Below are positions 53,541 to 62,259 of a stretch of DNA of 64,000 nt, piece after piece. The translations under genes were made by a program, and so were the position numbers. The DNA lies in contig NZ_FQUJ01000019.1 in NCBI RefSeq assembly GCF_900128925.1, positions 1 through 64,000 of the forward strand. Direction: 5' to 3'. The notes under the pieces are model-generated. The model had not been told where the DNA came from. It did no database searches and saw nothing but the letters and a program-made list of their open reading frames with translations. Numbering within the stretch: position 1 is the first letter of the stretch; every line of letters starts with the position of its first letter. The stretch comes from Modicisalibacter ilicicola DSM 19980. GTDB lineage: Bacteria; Pseudomonadota; Gammaproteobacteria; Pseudomonadales; Halomonadaceae.

Positions 53541-54704
53541 TCAGAAGACGATGGCCCCCTGTCGGGTCTGTTTGGCAAACCAGGTAGCGAACTCGGCTTC
53601 GGCCATGGGCCGCGCGAAGAGATAGCCCTGACCATGATCGCAGCCGTCACGCTTGAGCAGCGCGTGTTGGCTCCGGGTTTCGATACCTTCCGCCACCACT
53701 TTCATGTCGAGACGCTTGCCCAGCTCGATGATCGACAGGGTGATGGCTTCCGCCTCTCGATCCTCGTCGCAGTGAGCGACGAAGCTGCGATCCAGCTTCA
53801 ATTCATCGAAGGGCAGGCGGTAAAGCTGGGTCAGCGACGAATAGCCGGTGCCAAAGTCGTCAAGCGACCAGCGACAGCCTCGCTCGCGCAGGGCGGTGAA
53901 AAGGTGGCGAGCGTGAACGAGACATTCGATGCCGGCGGATTCCGTCAGCTCCAGGGTGATGCCCCGGAGGCTATCGCCATGCCGAGAAAGCAGGCGGTCG
54001 AAGGAAGCGAGCACATCGGGCGTCTTGAACAGTTGTGCCGGGATGTTGACGGCGATGTCCAACTCCCAGCCTCGGGCCCGCCAGCGCGCCTGCTGACCCA
54101 ACACCTGCGCCAGCATGTACCAGGTGAGTTCGACGATCTGATCGCTTTGCTCGGCCAGCGGAATGAAGGCATCCGGATAGAGCACCCCTCGTTGAGGATG
54201 CTTCCAGCGCACCAGCGCTTCCACCCCGACGACTCTTCCGGACCGCAGGTCGTGTTTTGGCTGGTAGGCCGGGAACAGTTGGCCTTGCTGCATGGCCGAT
54301 GCCAGGTTCTCGGCCCCGAGCGCTTGCTGAGGCGCACCCAAGCTGCCGATGACATGGTCGAGTGTCTTGAGAAACCGGGACTTGGACAGAAATCCCAGCA
54401 TTCTCAATCCGCTCGAGGCCCCGGCATCCAGAATTCGCTTGGCGGTGCTGGCATCGCAGGTACTCAACAGCACGATCGCAGCATTGAGCTTTAGATCACT
54501 GAGGTACTGCATGACATCCAGCCCGGTGAACTCCCCCAGATCGAAGTCCAGAAGGATGAGCTCGGCAGCAAGAAGCTCGGGCTGGCAGACAAGTTCGCCA
54601 AGCCCATTGGCGGTAACGACGTCGTAGCCCCGCCGGGTCAGCAATTGCCTCCCCAGCACCTGGATTTCAATATCGTCATCGACGATCAGCGCACGTTGCG
54701 CCAT
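53541..54704 (-). CDS. Response regulator with EAL-domain c-di-GMP phosphodiesterase
   Basis: A 387-residue protein: receiver domain ~1-120 (ALIVDDDIEIQVLG; phospho-acceptor Asp in LILLDFDLGEFTG) and an EAL domain ~140-380. All catalytic marks are present: EALVRW, NIPAQ, ELTES, LDDFGTGYSS, KLDRSF, AEGIET and QGYLF. It is predicted to hydrolyse c-di-GMP under phospho-control. Start at 54704 (MAQRALIV); 24 bases of upstream frame are discarded. Converges with the hybrid kinase gene. It could limit c-di-GMP that drives the NfrB synthase. Confidence 0.9.
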   Translation of the reverse strand: MAQRALIVDDDIEIQVLGRQLLTRRGYDVVTANGLGELVCQPELLAAELILLDFDLGEFTGLDVMQYLSDLKLNAAIVLLSTCDASTAKRILDAGASSGLRMLGFLSKSRFLKTLDHVIGSLGAPQQALGAENLASAMQQGQLFPAYQPKHDLRSGRVVGVEALVRWKHPQRGVLYPDAFIPLAEQSDQIVELTWYMLAQVLGQQARWRARGWELDIAVNIPAQLFKTPDVLASFDRLLSRHGDSLRGITLELTESAGIECLVHARHLFTALRERGCRWSLDDFGTGYSSLTQLYRLPFDELKLDRSFVAHCDEDREAEAITLSIIELGKRLDMKVVAEGIETRSQHALLKRDGCDHGQGYLFARPMAEAEFATWFAKQTRQGAIVF

Positions 54705-55019
54705 AACCGGAAACCCCATTCCTGGCAAAACCGCATGAATGTCTGCATGGACCCGTTCATTACGTTAGGCAATTGGTTTATTTCATCCGCCAACCTGCGA
54801 GAGCTCATTCGGCAAGGTTGCCCAGCGATTCCGAGAAGCGAACATGGTGGCGCAGGCGTCAGAAACCCCGTTCGATTAGCCCTCAGGCTCATCACCCGGC
54901 ACCTGTGCAAACTAACACTTTTTTTCAGTCAGTTACTGCATTACCCAGACATTGTGTCGTTTTTTCACAATGTGTATTAACGAAAAGGTTTTACCCGGGT
55001 AATCCAAAAAGCTATGGCG
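54705..55019. other. Intergenic region, no gene seen
   Basis: About 315 bases between the EAL and TapT genes. It is somewhat AT-rich near 54900-54990, with ACATTGTG-TCGTTTTTT-CACAATGTG around 54951-54972 as a perfect 8-base palindrome (arms ACATTGTG and CACAATGT) that may be an operator for the EAL gene or a hairpin; I cannot tell which. Confidence 0.4.
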
Positions 55020-55787
55020 CTACCGCCGTGCCAACAGTCGCTGCATCGCCGGTGTGGGCGTCTCGATCCGGTGGTGCCGGCGGCTCGCCGCGTAGCTGTC
55101 GTTGAAGGCGTCGAAGTAGTCGTCGAGCACGGCAGCGGCGGTCTTGTCGCCAGTCTGGCGCAGCAATTCGGCGGCGACTTCGGCGGTGCACAGGTGGGAA
55201 GCCGAGGCTGGCTTGCGCAGGTGATAGCGGGTCCGCCGTTCGGTGTAGAGCGGCAGCACCGGCAGGCGTTCGAGGTAGGGGCTCTTGCGGAAGATGCGCC
55301 GAGCCTGGCGCCAGGTACCATCGAGGATGATGAATACCGGAATGCGACCTTCGCACTTGGCGTCACCCACCGCCTCGGGCCCGACGACGCGCTCGGCATA
55401 GTCCGGCTGGTCGTCGGGAAAGATGAGAAAAGGCGCGAAACGCGGGTCGTCGAGATTCTCGAGAAGCGCCGTGTCCGGGGCGGTGCGATACCAGGTGAAG
55501 ACTTCAGTGGTGTCGAGAACGTCGCCGATCAGCCGGCCGGTATTGGTCGGCTTGTTATGTTCCAGGGGATGGGTCAACAGCCAGAAACGCGCATCGCTGT
55601 CGGCCTGTACCCGGTAGGGACACAGGCAGTTGAGTGCCGGTAGCCGACAGGCCTCGCAACGAGTGACGAAACTGCCGCGCGCCTTGAACGCTCGACGGGG
55701 CGGACGGGGGCGGCCGGTAGCCGGATCATGCTCGCAATCGCCGTCGGTAACAGGATAGGACACTGTGGAATCGGGGGTCTCACTCAT
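55020..55787 (-). CDS. tapT: tRNA-uridine aminocarboxypropyltransferase (DTW domain, TapT)
   Basis: A 255-residue enzyme that forms acp3U47 in tRNA from SAM. The DTW motif is FIILDGTWRQARRIF (~150-164); upstream FVTRCEACRLPALNCLCPYR (Cys-rich, ~40-60) is the zinc-like element and HPLEHNKPTNTGRLIGDVLD the SAM-binding stretch. It stands alone. Confidence 0.88.
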   Translation of the reverse strand: MSETPDSTVSYPVTDGDCEHDPATGRPRPPRRAFKARGSFVTRCEACRLPALNCLCPYRVQADSDARFWLLTHPLEHNKPTNTGRLIGDVLDTTEVFTWYRTAPDTALLENLDDPRFAPFLIFPDDQPDYAERVVGPEAVGDAKCEGRIPVFIILDGTWRQARRIFRKSPYLERLPVLPLYTERRTRYHLRKPASASHLCTAEVAAELLRQTGDKTAAAVLDDYFDAFNDSYAASRRHHRIETPTPAMQRLLARR

Positions 55788-55865
55788 GACGTATGCGGTT
55801 CGGCGAAAAAGGCCGGACAGTCTAGCATGGCGGCCCCCCGCTAGGCGTGTCGACGGTCTCGGCGT

Positions 55866-56594
55866 TCAAAATATCTCGGGCACTTCGAGACGCTGTCGGC
55901 GACGCCAGTGATCGACGAGCTTCGGCACCCCCTGGCTCGCCGGCGCATCGATGGCTCGCACCCAGTCGGGCGACAGCGCAGAGGCATTGGGGTCGACCAG
56001 GATGCAGGGGCACTCGGTGGGCGCTTCATGAAGCAGCATCGCCGCCGGCATCACCGCCAGGGACGTTCCCACCACCAGCAGCAGGTCGGCCTCGGTGACG
56101 ATATCGCAGGCATGGCCGTAGGCCGGCACCGCCTCGCCAAACCACACCACGTGGGGCCTGAGCTGCCCCCCCTTGTCACACAGATCGCCGAGCCTGATGC
56201 CCCCTCGCGGCAGGGGGTAGATGAGTCGCGGGTCGATGCTCGAGCGTGCCTTGAGGATCTCGCCGTGCAGGTGCACCACCTCTCTAGAACCGGCGCGCTC
56301 ATGAAGATCGTCGATGTTCTGGGTCACGATACACACGTCGAACCCCGCCTGTTCCAGTTCGGCCAGGGCACGATGGGCCGGGTTGGGCCTGGCGCGCCGC
56401 ACCTGGGTACGCCGCTCGTTGTAGAAGCGCAGCACCAGTTCGGGATCGCGCTGCCAGCCTTCGGGGGTGGCGACATCCTCGATGGCGTGGTTCTCCCACA
56501 GGCCATCGCCGTCGCGGAAGGTCTTCAGGCCGCTCTCGGCGCTGATGCCTGCCCCGGTGAGCACCACCAGGCGGGGTCTCGAATCTGCCGTCAT
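55866..56594 (-). CDS. cobB: NAD-dependent deacylase (sirtuin, CobB-like), without zinc-site Cys
   Basis: A 242-residue sirtuin. NAD motifs LVVLTGAGISAESGLKTFRD (~10-30) and VTQNIDDLHERAGS (~90-103) with catalytic His in LHGEILKARSS (~108), then RPHVVWFGE. The zinc-binding part between is reduced: KARSSIDPRLIYPLPRGGIRLGDLCDKGGQLRP has one Cys in place of the four usual. It belongs to the zinc-poor class; such forms may still deacylate. The ATG at 56594 has GAGAG upstream; a GTG at 56606 is also possible. Confidence 0.87.
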   Translation of the reverse strand: MTADSRPRLVVLTGAGISAESGLKTFRDGDGLWENHAIEDVATPEGWQRDPELVLRFYNERRTQVRRARPNPAHRALAELEQAGFDVCIVTQNIDDLHERAGSREVVHLHGEILKARSSIDPRLIYPLPRGGIRLGDLCDKGGQLRPHVVWFGEAVPAYGHACDIVTEADLLLVVGTSLAVMPAAMLLHEAPTECPCILVDPNASALSPDWVRAIDAPASQGVPKLVDHWRRRQRLEVPEIF

Positions 56595-56617
56595 CGTCTC
56601 TCGCACTTGCCGTGGAA

Positions 56618-58375
56618 TCAGTAGGTCAGTACCGACTGGTCACTGCCATTGAAGCGCTGCTTGTTGCGATAGGGATAGACATCGATCACCTGCCCTTCCT
56701 CGATCGCCTTTTGCAGCCCTTGCCAGTAACCGGCGTCGAAGAGTTCGGGGTGCAATTCGAAGAACAGCCGCCGCAGCTTGATGTCGGCGAACAGGAAAGG
56801 CCCGAACTCCTCGGGGAAAATATCATTGGGGCCCACCGAGTACCAAGGCTCGTCCATCATCTCCTGCTCGGGGTAGAGGGGCTCCGGAATCTTCCTGAAG
56901 TTGCATTCGGTGAGATAGCAGATTTCGTCGTAGTCGTAGAACACGACCCGACCGTGGCGGGTCACGCCGAAGTTCTTGAGCAGCATGTCGCCGGGAAAGA
57001 TATTGGCCGCGGCCATCTGCTTGATGGCATTGCCGTAATCCTTGAGTATCGCCCACGTCTCCTGCTCGTCGCTCTGCTCCAGATAGAGATTGAGCGGCAT
57101 CATCATGCGCTCGGTGTAGCAGTGCTTGATGAGCACCTTGTCGCCGCGCAGCTCGACGGTGGACGGCGCCACCTCGAGCAGTTCCGCCAGGCAATCCGGA
57201 TCGAAGTGGTCCTTGCGAGCGATGAAGTTGGAAAATTCCTGGGTATCGGCCATGCGCCCCACCCGATCATGGCGCTTGACCAGTCGATACTTCTCGCGCA
57301 CGTTCTCGCGGCTCATTTCCTTGGATGGATCGAAGCGGTCCTTGATGATCTTGAACACCGTGCGATAGGAGGGCAGCACGAAGACGGCCATGACCATGCC
57401 GCGTACCCCCGGGGCGATGATGAAGCGATCCTGGCGCTTGGCGACATGGTGATTCAGGGCACGGAAGAACTCGGTCTTGCCATGCTTGAAAAAGCCGATC
57501 GCCGAATAGAGCTCTCCCTCGGGCTTTTCCGGCATCAGCTTCTGGAGATAGCCGACGAACTCGCCGGGTACCTGGGCATCCACCTGGAAATAGGCACGGG
57601 TGAACGAAAAGATGATCGATACCTCCACCGGCTCGATGATCACCGTATCCAGGCGCACGCCTGTCTGGCCATTCGGCGGCGTGCCATGGACGATCGGCAG
57701 CACCAGCGGCACCTGCAGGTCCGCGCCGCTCAGCCGCCCCACCAGATAGGCACCCTTGTTGCGGTAGAACACGCTCCTGAGCAGTTCGATCCGGGCGTCC
57801 GGCGCATCACGCAGTCCCTCGGGCAGATGGGCATTCAGGAAGTCGCTGCCCAGCTCGGTATCGCGTTCGAGGTCCTCGAAGAAGGTGTCCAGCGGCGCCT
57901 CGCCGAGCGCCCAGGCCAGTGCCCCTCTCCAGTCGCCCTCGACGGATCGCCGTCGCGTCAGCTCGATGTCGGAGCGACGCGCGGCATGAGCCCGGGAACT
58001 GTAGACGAACATCCAGTCATTGCGAATATGGCGGTGATGGAAGATCGAGCAGAAGAGCGAATTGAAATAGGTCTCGGCCAGCTCGTAGTCGAGGCGCTGA
58101 TCGATCAGTTCCGCGTAATGCTGCTTGGCCTCGCGCCAGTTTTCGCAGTGGGTCAGCTCTTCGTCATCGAAGGAGCGGCGAAGGCGCGAGAGCGTGTCCC
58201 CGACCTTCTCGTCATAGAGATTGATACGCGCCGCCGAGGCCTGCTGGGCATCGCGCCAGGCCGCCTCGGCAAACCGCCGGCGGGCGTTGAGGGTGATTTG
58301 CTGAAAGCGCGAGCGGTACTCATCGAAGCCATGCAATATCGTGGCGGCGATGCGATAGGCGAGGGTGACTTTCAT
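56618..58375 (-). CDS. aceK: Isocitrate dehydrogenase kinase/phosphatase
   Basis: A 585-residue bifunctional enzyme that phosphorylates and dephosphorylates isocitrate dehydrogenase, directing carbon to the glyoxylate shunt. Family parts seen: N-terminal FCSIFHHRHIRNDWMFVYSS, the regulatory/ATP-binding GAYLVGRLSGAD, the kinase region GVRGMVMAVFVLPSYRTVFKIIKDRF (~320), DMLLKNFGVTRHGRVVFYDYDEICYL (~455) and DIFPEEFG. Length fits E. coli AceK (578). Isolated from aceA/aceB here; GGAG precedes the ATG. Confidence 0.95.
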   Translation of the reverse strand: MKVTLAYRIAATILHGFDEYRSRFQQITLNARRRFAEAAWRDAQQASAARINLYDEKVGDTLSRLRRSFDDEELTHCENWREAKQHYAELIDQRLDYELAETYFNSLFCSIFHHRHIRNDWMFVYSSRAHAARRSDIELTRRRSVEGDWRGALAWALGEAPLDTFFEDLERDTELGSDFLNAHLPEGLRDAPDARIELLRSVFYRNKGAYLVGRLSGADLQVPLVLPIVHGTPPNGQTGVRLDTVIIEPVEVSIIFSFTRAYFQVDAQVPGEFVGYLQKLMPEKPEGELYSAIGFFKHGKTEFFRALNHHVAKRQDRFIIAPGVRGMVMAVFVLPSYRTVFKIIKDRFDPSKEMSRENVREKYRLVKRHDRVGRMADTQEFSNFIARKDHFDPDCLAELLEVAPSTVELRGDKVLIKHCYTERMMMPLNLYLEQSDEQETWAILKDYGNAIKQMAAANIFPGDMLLKNFGVTRHGRVVFYDYDEICYLTECNFRKIPEPLYPEQEMMDEPWYSVGPNDIFPEEFGPFLFADIKLRRLFFELHPELFDAGYWQGLQKAIEEGQVIDVYPYRNKQRFNGSDQSVLTY

Positions 58376-58517
58376 GACGGACTCCGATCGGCGTTAGCCC
58401 AAGCTTGCGCGATTTCTCGCGCCATGACGAGAGGACGATAGTTGGGCGCACGGATGACAAGCCCCGGCATGGCCAGCGACAATGGCCCCTCGTTCCCTTG
58501 CGAACCGTTGCCTTATC

Positions 58518-59339
58518 ATGTTCGACACCCTGCCCATCATCTATCGGGACGCTGCGCTGGTGGCCGTGCACAAGCCCTCGGGCCTGCTCGTGCACCGCAC
58601 GGACCTGGCCCGGGGCGAACGGCACTTCGCCCTGCAGATCCTGCGCGATCAGCTTGGCCAGCGAGTCTATCCGGTGCACCGCCTGGACCGCCCCACCTCG
58701 GGACTCCTGCTGTTCGCGCTCTCCCCGGCCATGGCTCGGGCGATGACCGCGGAGTTCACTGCCCAGCGCATCCGCAAGCGCTACCTGGCGGTGGTGCGAG
58801 GCATCGGCCCGGCGCATGAACGACTCGACGCGGCGCTTCGCGAGGAGGATGGCCGCCGTTCCAAGGCCGACATGCCGGCGCAACCGGCCTGTACCGAGGT
58901 ATGCCGACTGGACAGCGTCGAGCTGCCGGTGCGGGTCGACCGCTATCCCCAGACGCGCTACTCGCTGATGGAGGCGCGCCCCCTGACCGGTCGGCGTCAC
59001 CAGATCCGCCGCCACCTGGCCGGACGCGGCTATCCGATCATCGGCGACGCCAAGCATGGCAAGGGCGTGCACAACCGCTTCTTCCGCGAGCACTTCGCCA
59101 GCACACGGCTGCTGCTGGCGGCCGTCGGCTTGAGTGTCTGGCACCCCGAGCGTCGGGCGACCCTGCACCTGAGTGCCGCGGTCGGCGACGACCTGCAGCG
59201 ACTGTTCGACCACTTCGGCTGGGCCGGGCATCTGCCGAAGAACACGGCGCACTGGGAAGAGCCCCCATCGACCCCATCGCCCGCTGCGTCATCTGTCCCA
59301 TCATCGAAAGGCGCAACGAACGCTCATGAATACCTTTGA
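58518..59339 (+). CDS. truC: tRNA pseudouridine(65) synthase TruC
   Basis: A 273-residue RluA-family pseudouridine synthase. The N-terminus IIYRDAALVAVHKPSGLLVHRT and the catalytic Asp in YPVHRLDRPTSGLLLFA (~60), plus LTGRRHQIRRHLA, are characteristic; the closest form is TruC (tRNA U65). The ATG at 58518 fits the family length (~260). The C-terminal ~20 residues (PPSTPSPAASSVPSSKG) are low complexity and overlap tcdA by 14 bases. Confidence 0.88.
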   Translation: MFDTLPIIYRDAALVAVHKPSGLLVHRTDLARGERHFALQILRDQLGQRVYPVHRLDRPTSGLLLFALSPAMARAMTAEFTAQRIRKRYLAVVRGIGPAHERLDAALREEDGRRSKADMPAQPACTEVCRLDSVELPVRVDRYPQTRYSLMEARPLTGRRHQIRRHLAGRGYPIIGDAKHGKGVHNRFFREHFASTRLLLAAVGLSVWHPERRATLHLSAAVGDDLQRLFDHFGWAGHLPKNTAHWEEPPSTPSPAASSVPSSKGATNAHEYL

Positions 59340-60153
59340 ACCCGCTCCCATCGCCGACGATTACGACTTTCGCTTCGGCGGCATCCGGCGTCTCTACGGT
59401 GCTCGCGCAGCACGGCGTTTCCGCCAGGCCCACGTGGTGGTGATCGGCGTCGGCGGCGTGGGCAGCTGGGCGGTCGAGGCGCTGGCCCGCGCCGGCATCG
59501 GCAAGCTGACGCTGATCGACCTGGACGACGTCTGCGTCTCCAACATCAATCGCCAGCTGCATGCCCTGGACGGTACCATCGGCCAGCCCAAGGTCGAGGT
59601 ATTGGCCGAACGCTGTCGTGCCATCAACCCTGGCATCGAGGTGGTCGCCGACAGCGCCTTCGTCACGCCCAGCAACCTGGCCAAGCGCATCCCCGACGAC
59701 ACGGACCATGTCATCGATGCCATCGACAGCGTGGTTGCCAAGGCGGCCCTGATCGCCTGGTGCAAACGCCGCAAGCTCAGAATCACCGTCACCGGCGCCG
59801 CCGGCGGCCAGACAGACCCGACCCGCATCCGCGTGGCGGACCTGACCCGTACCGAGCACGACCCGCTGCTGGCCAAGGTGCGCGCACGGCTGCGTCGGGA
59901 TTTCGGCTTCTCGCGCAATCCCAGGAGGCGTTTCGGCGTGGAATGCGTCTATTCTGACGAACAGCTGGTCTATCCCGGCAGCAATGGCGAGGTCTGCCTG
60001 CACAAGCCCGGTGCCGGAGAAGCCACCCGACTCGACTGTGCCAGCGGTTTCGGTGCGGCGACGTTCGTCACCGGCAGTTTCGGCTTCGTTGCCGCTTCTC
60101 GGACGCTGGCACGCCTGGCAGCCACCCAAGAGGAAATTTCCGATGTTCCATGA
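59326..60153 (+). CDS. tcdA: tRNA threonylcarbamoyladenosine dehydratase (TcdA/CsdL)
   Basis: A 275-residue E1-like ATP-dependent enzyme that cyclises t6A37 of tRNA to ct6A. The nucleotide loop VVVIGVGGVGSWAVEALARAG is at ~33-53, with the SNINRQLHAL Arg finger (~70), VIDAIDSVVAKAALI and TGAAGGQTDPTRI. The ATG at 59326 lies inside the end of truC, so translation is coupled. Confidence 0.92.
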   Translation: MNTFEPAPIADDYDFRFGGIRRLYGARAARRFRQAHVVVIGVGGVGSWAVEALARAGIGKLTLIDLDDVCVSNINRQLHALDGTIGQPKVEVLAERCRAINPGIEVVADSAFVTPSNLAKRIPDDTDHVIDAIDSVVAKAALIAWCKRRKLRITVTGAAGGQTDPTRIRVADLTRTEHDPLLAKVRARLRRDFGFSRNPRRRFGVECVYSDEQLVYPGSNGEVCLHKPGAGEATRLDCASGFGAATFVTGSFGFVAASRTLARLAATQEEISDVP

Positions 60154-60376
60154 ACACCCCCGCCCGGTGCCAGGCATCTATCGCCATTACAAGGGCCAGA
60201 GCTATGAAGTGATCGGGGTAGCCCACCATAGTGAGACCGAAGAGCTGCTGGTGGTCTACCGTGCCCTGTATGGGGATTACGGCTTGTGGGTGCGCCCTCT
60301 GGCCATGTTCAGCGAGACCGTCGAGGTGCAGGGGGAGCCCCTGCCGCGCTTCGAGCTGGAAGTGGCATTCAAGTAA
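60143..60376 (+). CDS. DUF1653 family protein
   Basis: A 77-residue protein matching DUF1653: [47 protein letters not shown]. The family is widespread and of unknown function. It overlaps tcdA by 11 bases and lies 76 bases before purE, so it is probably cotranscribed with tcdA. Confidence 0.85.
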   Translation: MFHEHPRPVPGIYRHYKGQSYEVIGVAHHSETEELLVVYRALYGDYGLWVRPLAMFSETVEVQGEPLPRFELEVAFK

Positions 60377-60452
60377 CGCGCCATTCATGCTGCCGGCTGC
60401 CGGCGATGCTATACTGCTGCGCTGTTTTCGGCGCCGAGGGAAGGGAGGATGG

Positions 60453-60959
60453 ATGAGCATACGCGTAGGCGTGATCATGGGTTCGAAGTCGGACTGGGCG
60501 ACCATGTGCCACACGGCCGAGACGCTCCAGACGCTGGGCATCGGGCATGAGGTCAGGGTGGTCTCCGCCCATCGCACCCCCGACCTGCTGTTCGACTACG
60601 CCGCCAGCGCCATCGATCGCGGCCTCGAGGTGATCATCGCCGGTGCCGGCGGTGCCGCTCACCTGCCCGGCATGGCCGCCGCCAAGACCAGCCTGCCGGT
60701 GCTGGGCGTGCCGGTCCAGTCCAGCATGCTCAGCGGCGTCGATTCGCTGCTGTCGATCGTGCAGATGCCCGCCGGCATCCCTACCGGCACCTTGGCCATC
60801 GGTCGCGCCGGTGCCATCAACGCGGCCCTGCTGGCGGCGGCCATGCTGGGCAACAAGTACCCCGAGGTGCGCGAGGCGCTGGAGCATTACCGTGCCGAGC
60901 AGACCCGCCAGGTGCTCGACCAGCCCAACCCCAGCCAACTCGATTCGCCGGAGGCCTGA
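60453..60959 (+). CDS. purE: N5-carboxyaminoimidazole ribonucleotide mutase
   Basis: A 168-residue purine-synthesis enzyme converting N5-CAIR to CAIR. It has the class I PurE marks [14 protein letters not shown] (~5-18), [15 protein letters not shown] (~43-57) and [36 protein letters not shown] lies before the ATG at 60453; a different-frame ATG at 60449 is ignored. Stop and purK start are adjacent, giving a two-gene operon. Confidence 0.95.
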   Translation: MSIRVGVIMGSKSDWATMCHTAETLQTLGIGHEVRVVSAHRTPDLLFDYAASAIDRGLEVIIAGAGGAAHLPGMAAAKTSLPVLGVPVQSSMLSGVDSLLSIVQMPAGIPTGTLAIGRAGAINAALLAAAMLGNKYPEVREALEHYRAEQTRQVLDQPNPSQLDSPEA

Positions 60960-62054
60960 ATGATGCGTATAGGCGTCGTCGGTGGCGGCCAGCTGGGCCG
61001 CATGATGGCCGAAGCCGGAGCGGGATTCGATGCCCGCTTCACCTTCCTCGACCCGTCGGACTCGGCCTGCGCGGCCCTTCACGGTCGTCATATCCAGGCC
61101 GGCTGGGAGGACCAGGCGGCCCACGAATCGTTGATCGCCAACAGCGACGTGGTGACCTTCGAGTTCGAGAACATCGCCGCCGAAGCCGTGACCCGGCTGG
61201 CCGAACAGTGCCCGGCGTTTCCGCCGGCCAAGGCGCTGGCAACCGCTCAGGACCGCTGGGCCGAGAAGTCGCTGTTTCGTTCGCTGGGCATCCCGTTGCC
61301 TCAGGTCGCCAGGGTCGACAGTCAAGCCGACCTCGACGCGGCCGTGGCCGAGATCGGCCTGCCAGCGGTGCTCAAGACACGCACCCTGGGCTACGACGGC
61401 AAGGGCCAGAAGGTACTGCGCGAGGCAACCGATGTCGCCGGTGCCTTCGCCGCCCTGGGCAAAGCCCCGCTGGTCCTCGAGGGGTTTGTCGATTTCGATC
61501 ATGAGGTCTCGGTGATCGCCGTGCGAGGCCGCAGCGGCGAAGTCCGGGTCTGGCCCCTGGTGCGCAACGAGCACCGCCAGGGCATGTTGCACTGCTCCAT
61601 TCCCCAGCCCGGCCACCCCCTGCAGGCTCTGGCCGAGGACTACGCCCATCGGGTGCTGGCCGAACTCGACTACGTCGGGGTGATGGCCTTCGAATTCTTC
61701 GTCACGGGTGATGCGCTGCTCGCCAACGAGATTGCCCCGCGGGTGCACAACTCCGGCCACTGGACCATCGAGGGTGCCGAGACCAGCCAGTTCGAGAATC
61801 ACCTGCGCGCCATCGCCGACCTGCCGCTGGGGGCCGTCGCCCCGCTGGTGCCCTGTGCCATGCTCAACGTGATCGGGGCCTTCCCCGATCGACGCGCGGT
61901 GCTGGAGGTACCCGGCACCCGCTGGCACGACTATGGCAAGGCGCCGCGCCCTGGGCGCAAGATCGGCCATATCACCGTGCTTGCTTCGAGCGAAGAACAG
62001 CTCAGCGAGCGTATCGCCGCCGTGGAAAGCCTGCTGGTCAACGATCTCGGTTGA
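60960..62054 (+). CDS. purK: N5-carboxyaminoimidazole ribonucleotide synthase
   Basis: A 364-residue ATP-grasp ligase that carboxylates AIR with bicarbonate and ATP. N-terminal GVVGGGQLGRMMAEAG, the ATP-grasp segments PAVLKTRTLGYDGKGQKVL (~140-158) and VLEGFVDFDHEVSVIAVR (~180), and LANEIAPRVHNSGHWTIEGA (~258). Begins one base after the purE stop. Last gene of the pair, followed by a hairpin terminator. Confidence 0.95.
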   Translation: MMRIGVVGGGQLGRMMAEAGAGFDARFTFLDPSDSACAALHGRHIQAGWEDQAAHESLIANSDVVTFEFENIAAEAVTRLAEQCPAFPPAKALATAQDRWAEKSLFRSLGIPLPQVARVDSQADLDAAVAEIGLPAVLKTRTLGYDGKGQKVLREATDVAGAFAALGKAPLVLEGFVDFDHEVSVIAVRGRSGEVRVWPLVRNEHRQGMLHCSIPQPGHPLQALAEDYAHRVLAELDYVGVMAFEFFVTGDALLANEIAPRVHNSGHWTIEGAETSQFENHLRAIADLPLGAVAPLVPCAMLNVIGAFPDRRAVLEVPGTRWHDYGKAPRPGRKIGHITVLASSEEQLSERIAAVESLLVNDLG

Positions 62055-62078
62055 GCGGCATCTGCTGACTACACGAAG

Positions 62079-62104
62079 AAGGCGCCCCTTTTCAGGGGCG
62101 CCTT
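62079..62104. terminator. Hairpin terminator after purK
   Basis: A perfect 10-bp stem, AAGGCGCCCC with GGGGCGCCTT, around a short T-rich loop. The T tract on the plus strand is short (CCTT), but with the flanking A/T it can serve both strands, ending purK and possibly transcripts from the right. Confidence 0.75.
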
Positions 62105-62114
62105 CCTTGAGTGA

Positions 62115-62258
62115 CTCAAAACTTTCAGCGATTTACAAAACTAAGCGAGCGAAGACCAGGCAAGGCAAAAATCAGCGAAAGAACGGAGTTTACGTATTGT
62201 AAATGAGTATCTTGAACTGATTTTTAACGCTGCATGGTCGAGCGCAGCTAGTTTTGAG
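62115..62258. mobile_element. MITE-like inverted-repeat element between purK and bfr
   Basis: The ends CTCAAAACT (62115-62123) and AGTTTTGAG (62250-62258) are perfect inverses. Inside, 62137-62175 and 62217-62255 are 39-base imperfect inverses of each other, starting AAAACTA and ending AAAATCAG when read toward the centre. The middle includes TTTAC-GTATT-GTAAA. There is no gene. I recall similar AAAATCAG/TGCATGGTCGAGCGCAG sequences scattered in gammaproteobacterial genomes, so this is likely a small non-autonomous mobile repeat. Confidence 0.7.
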
Positions 62259-62259
62259 A

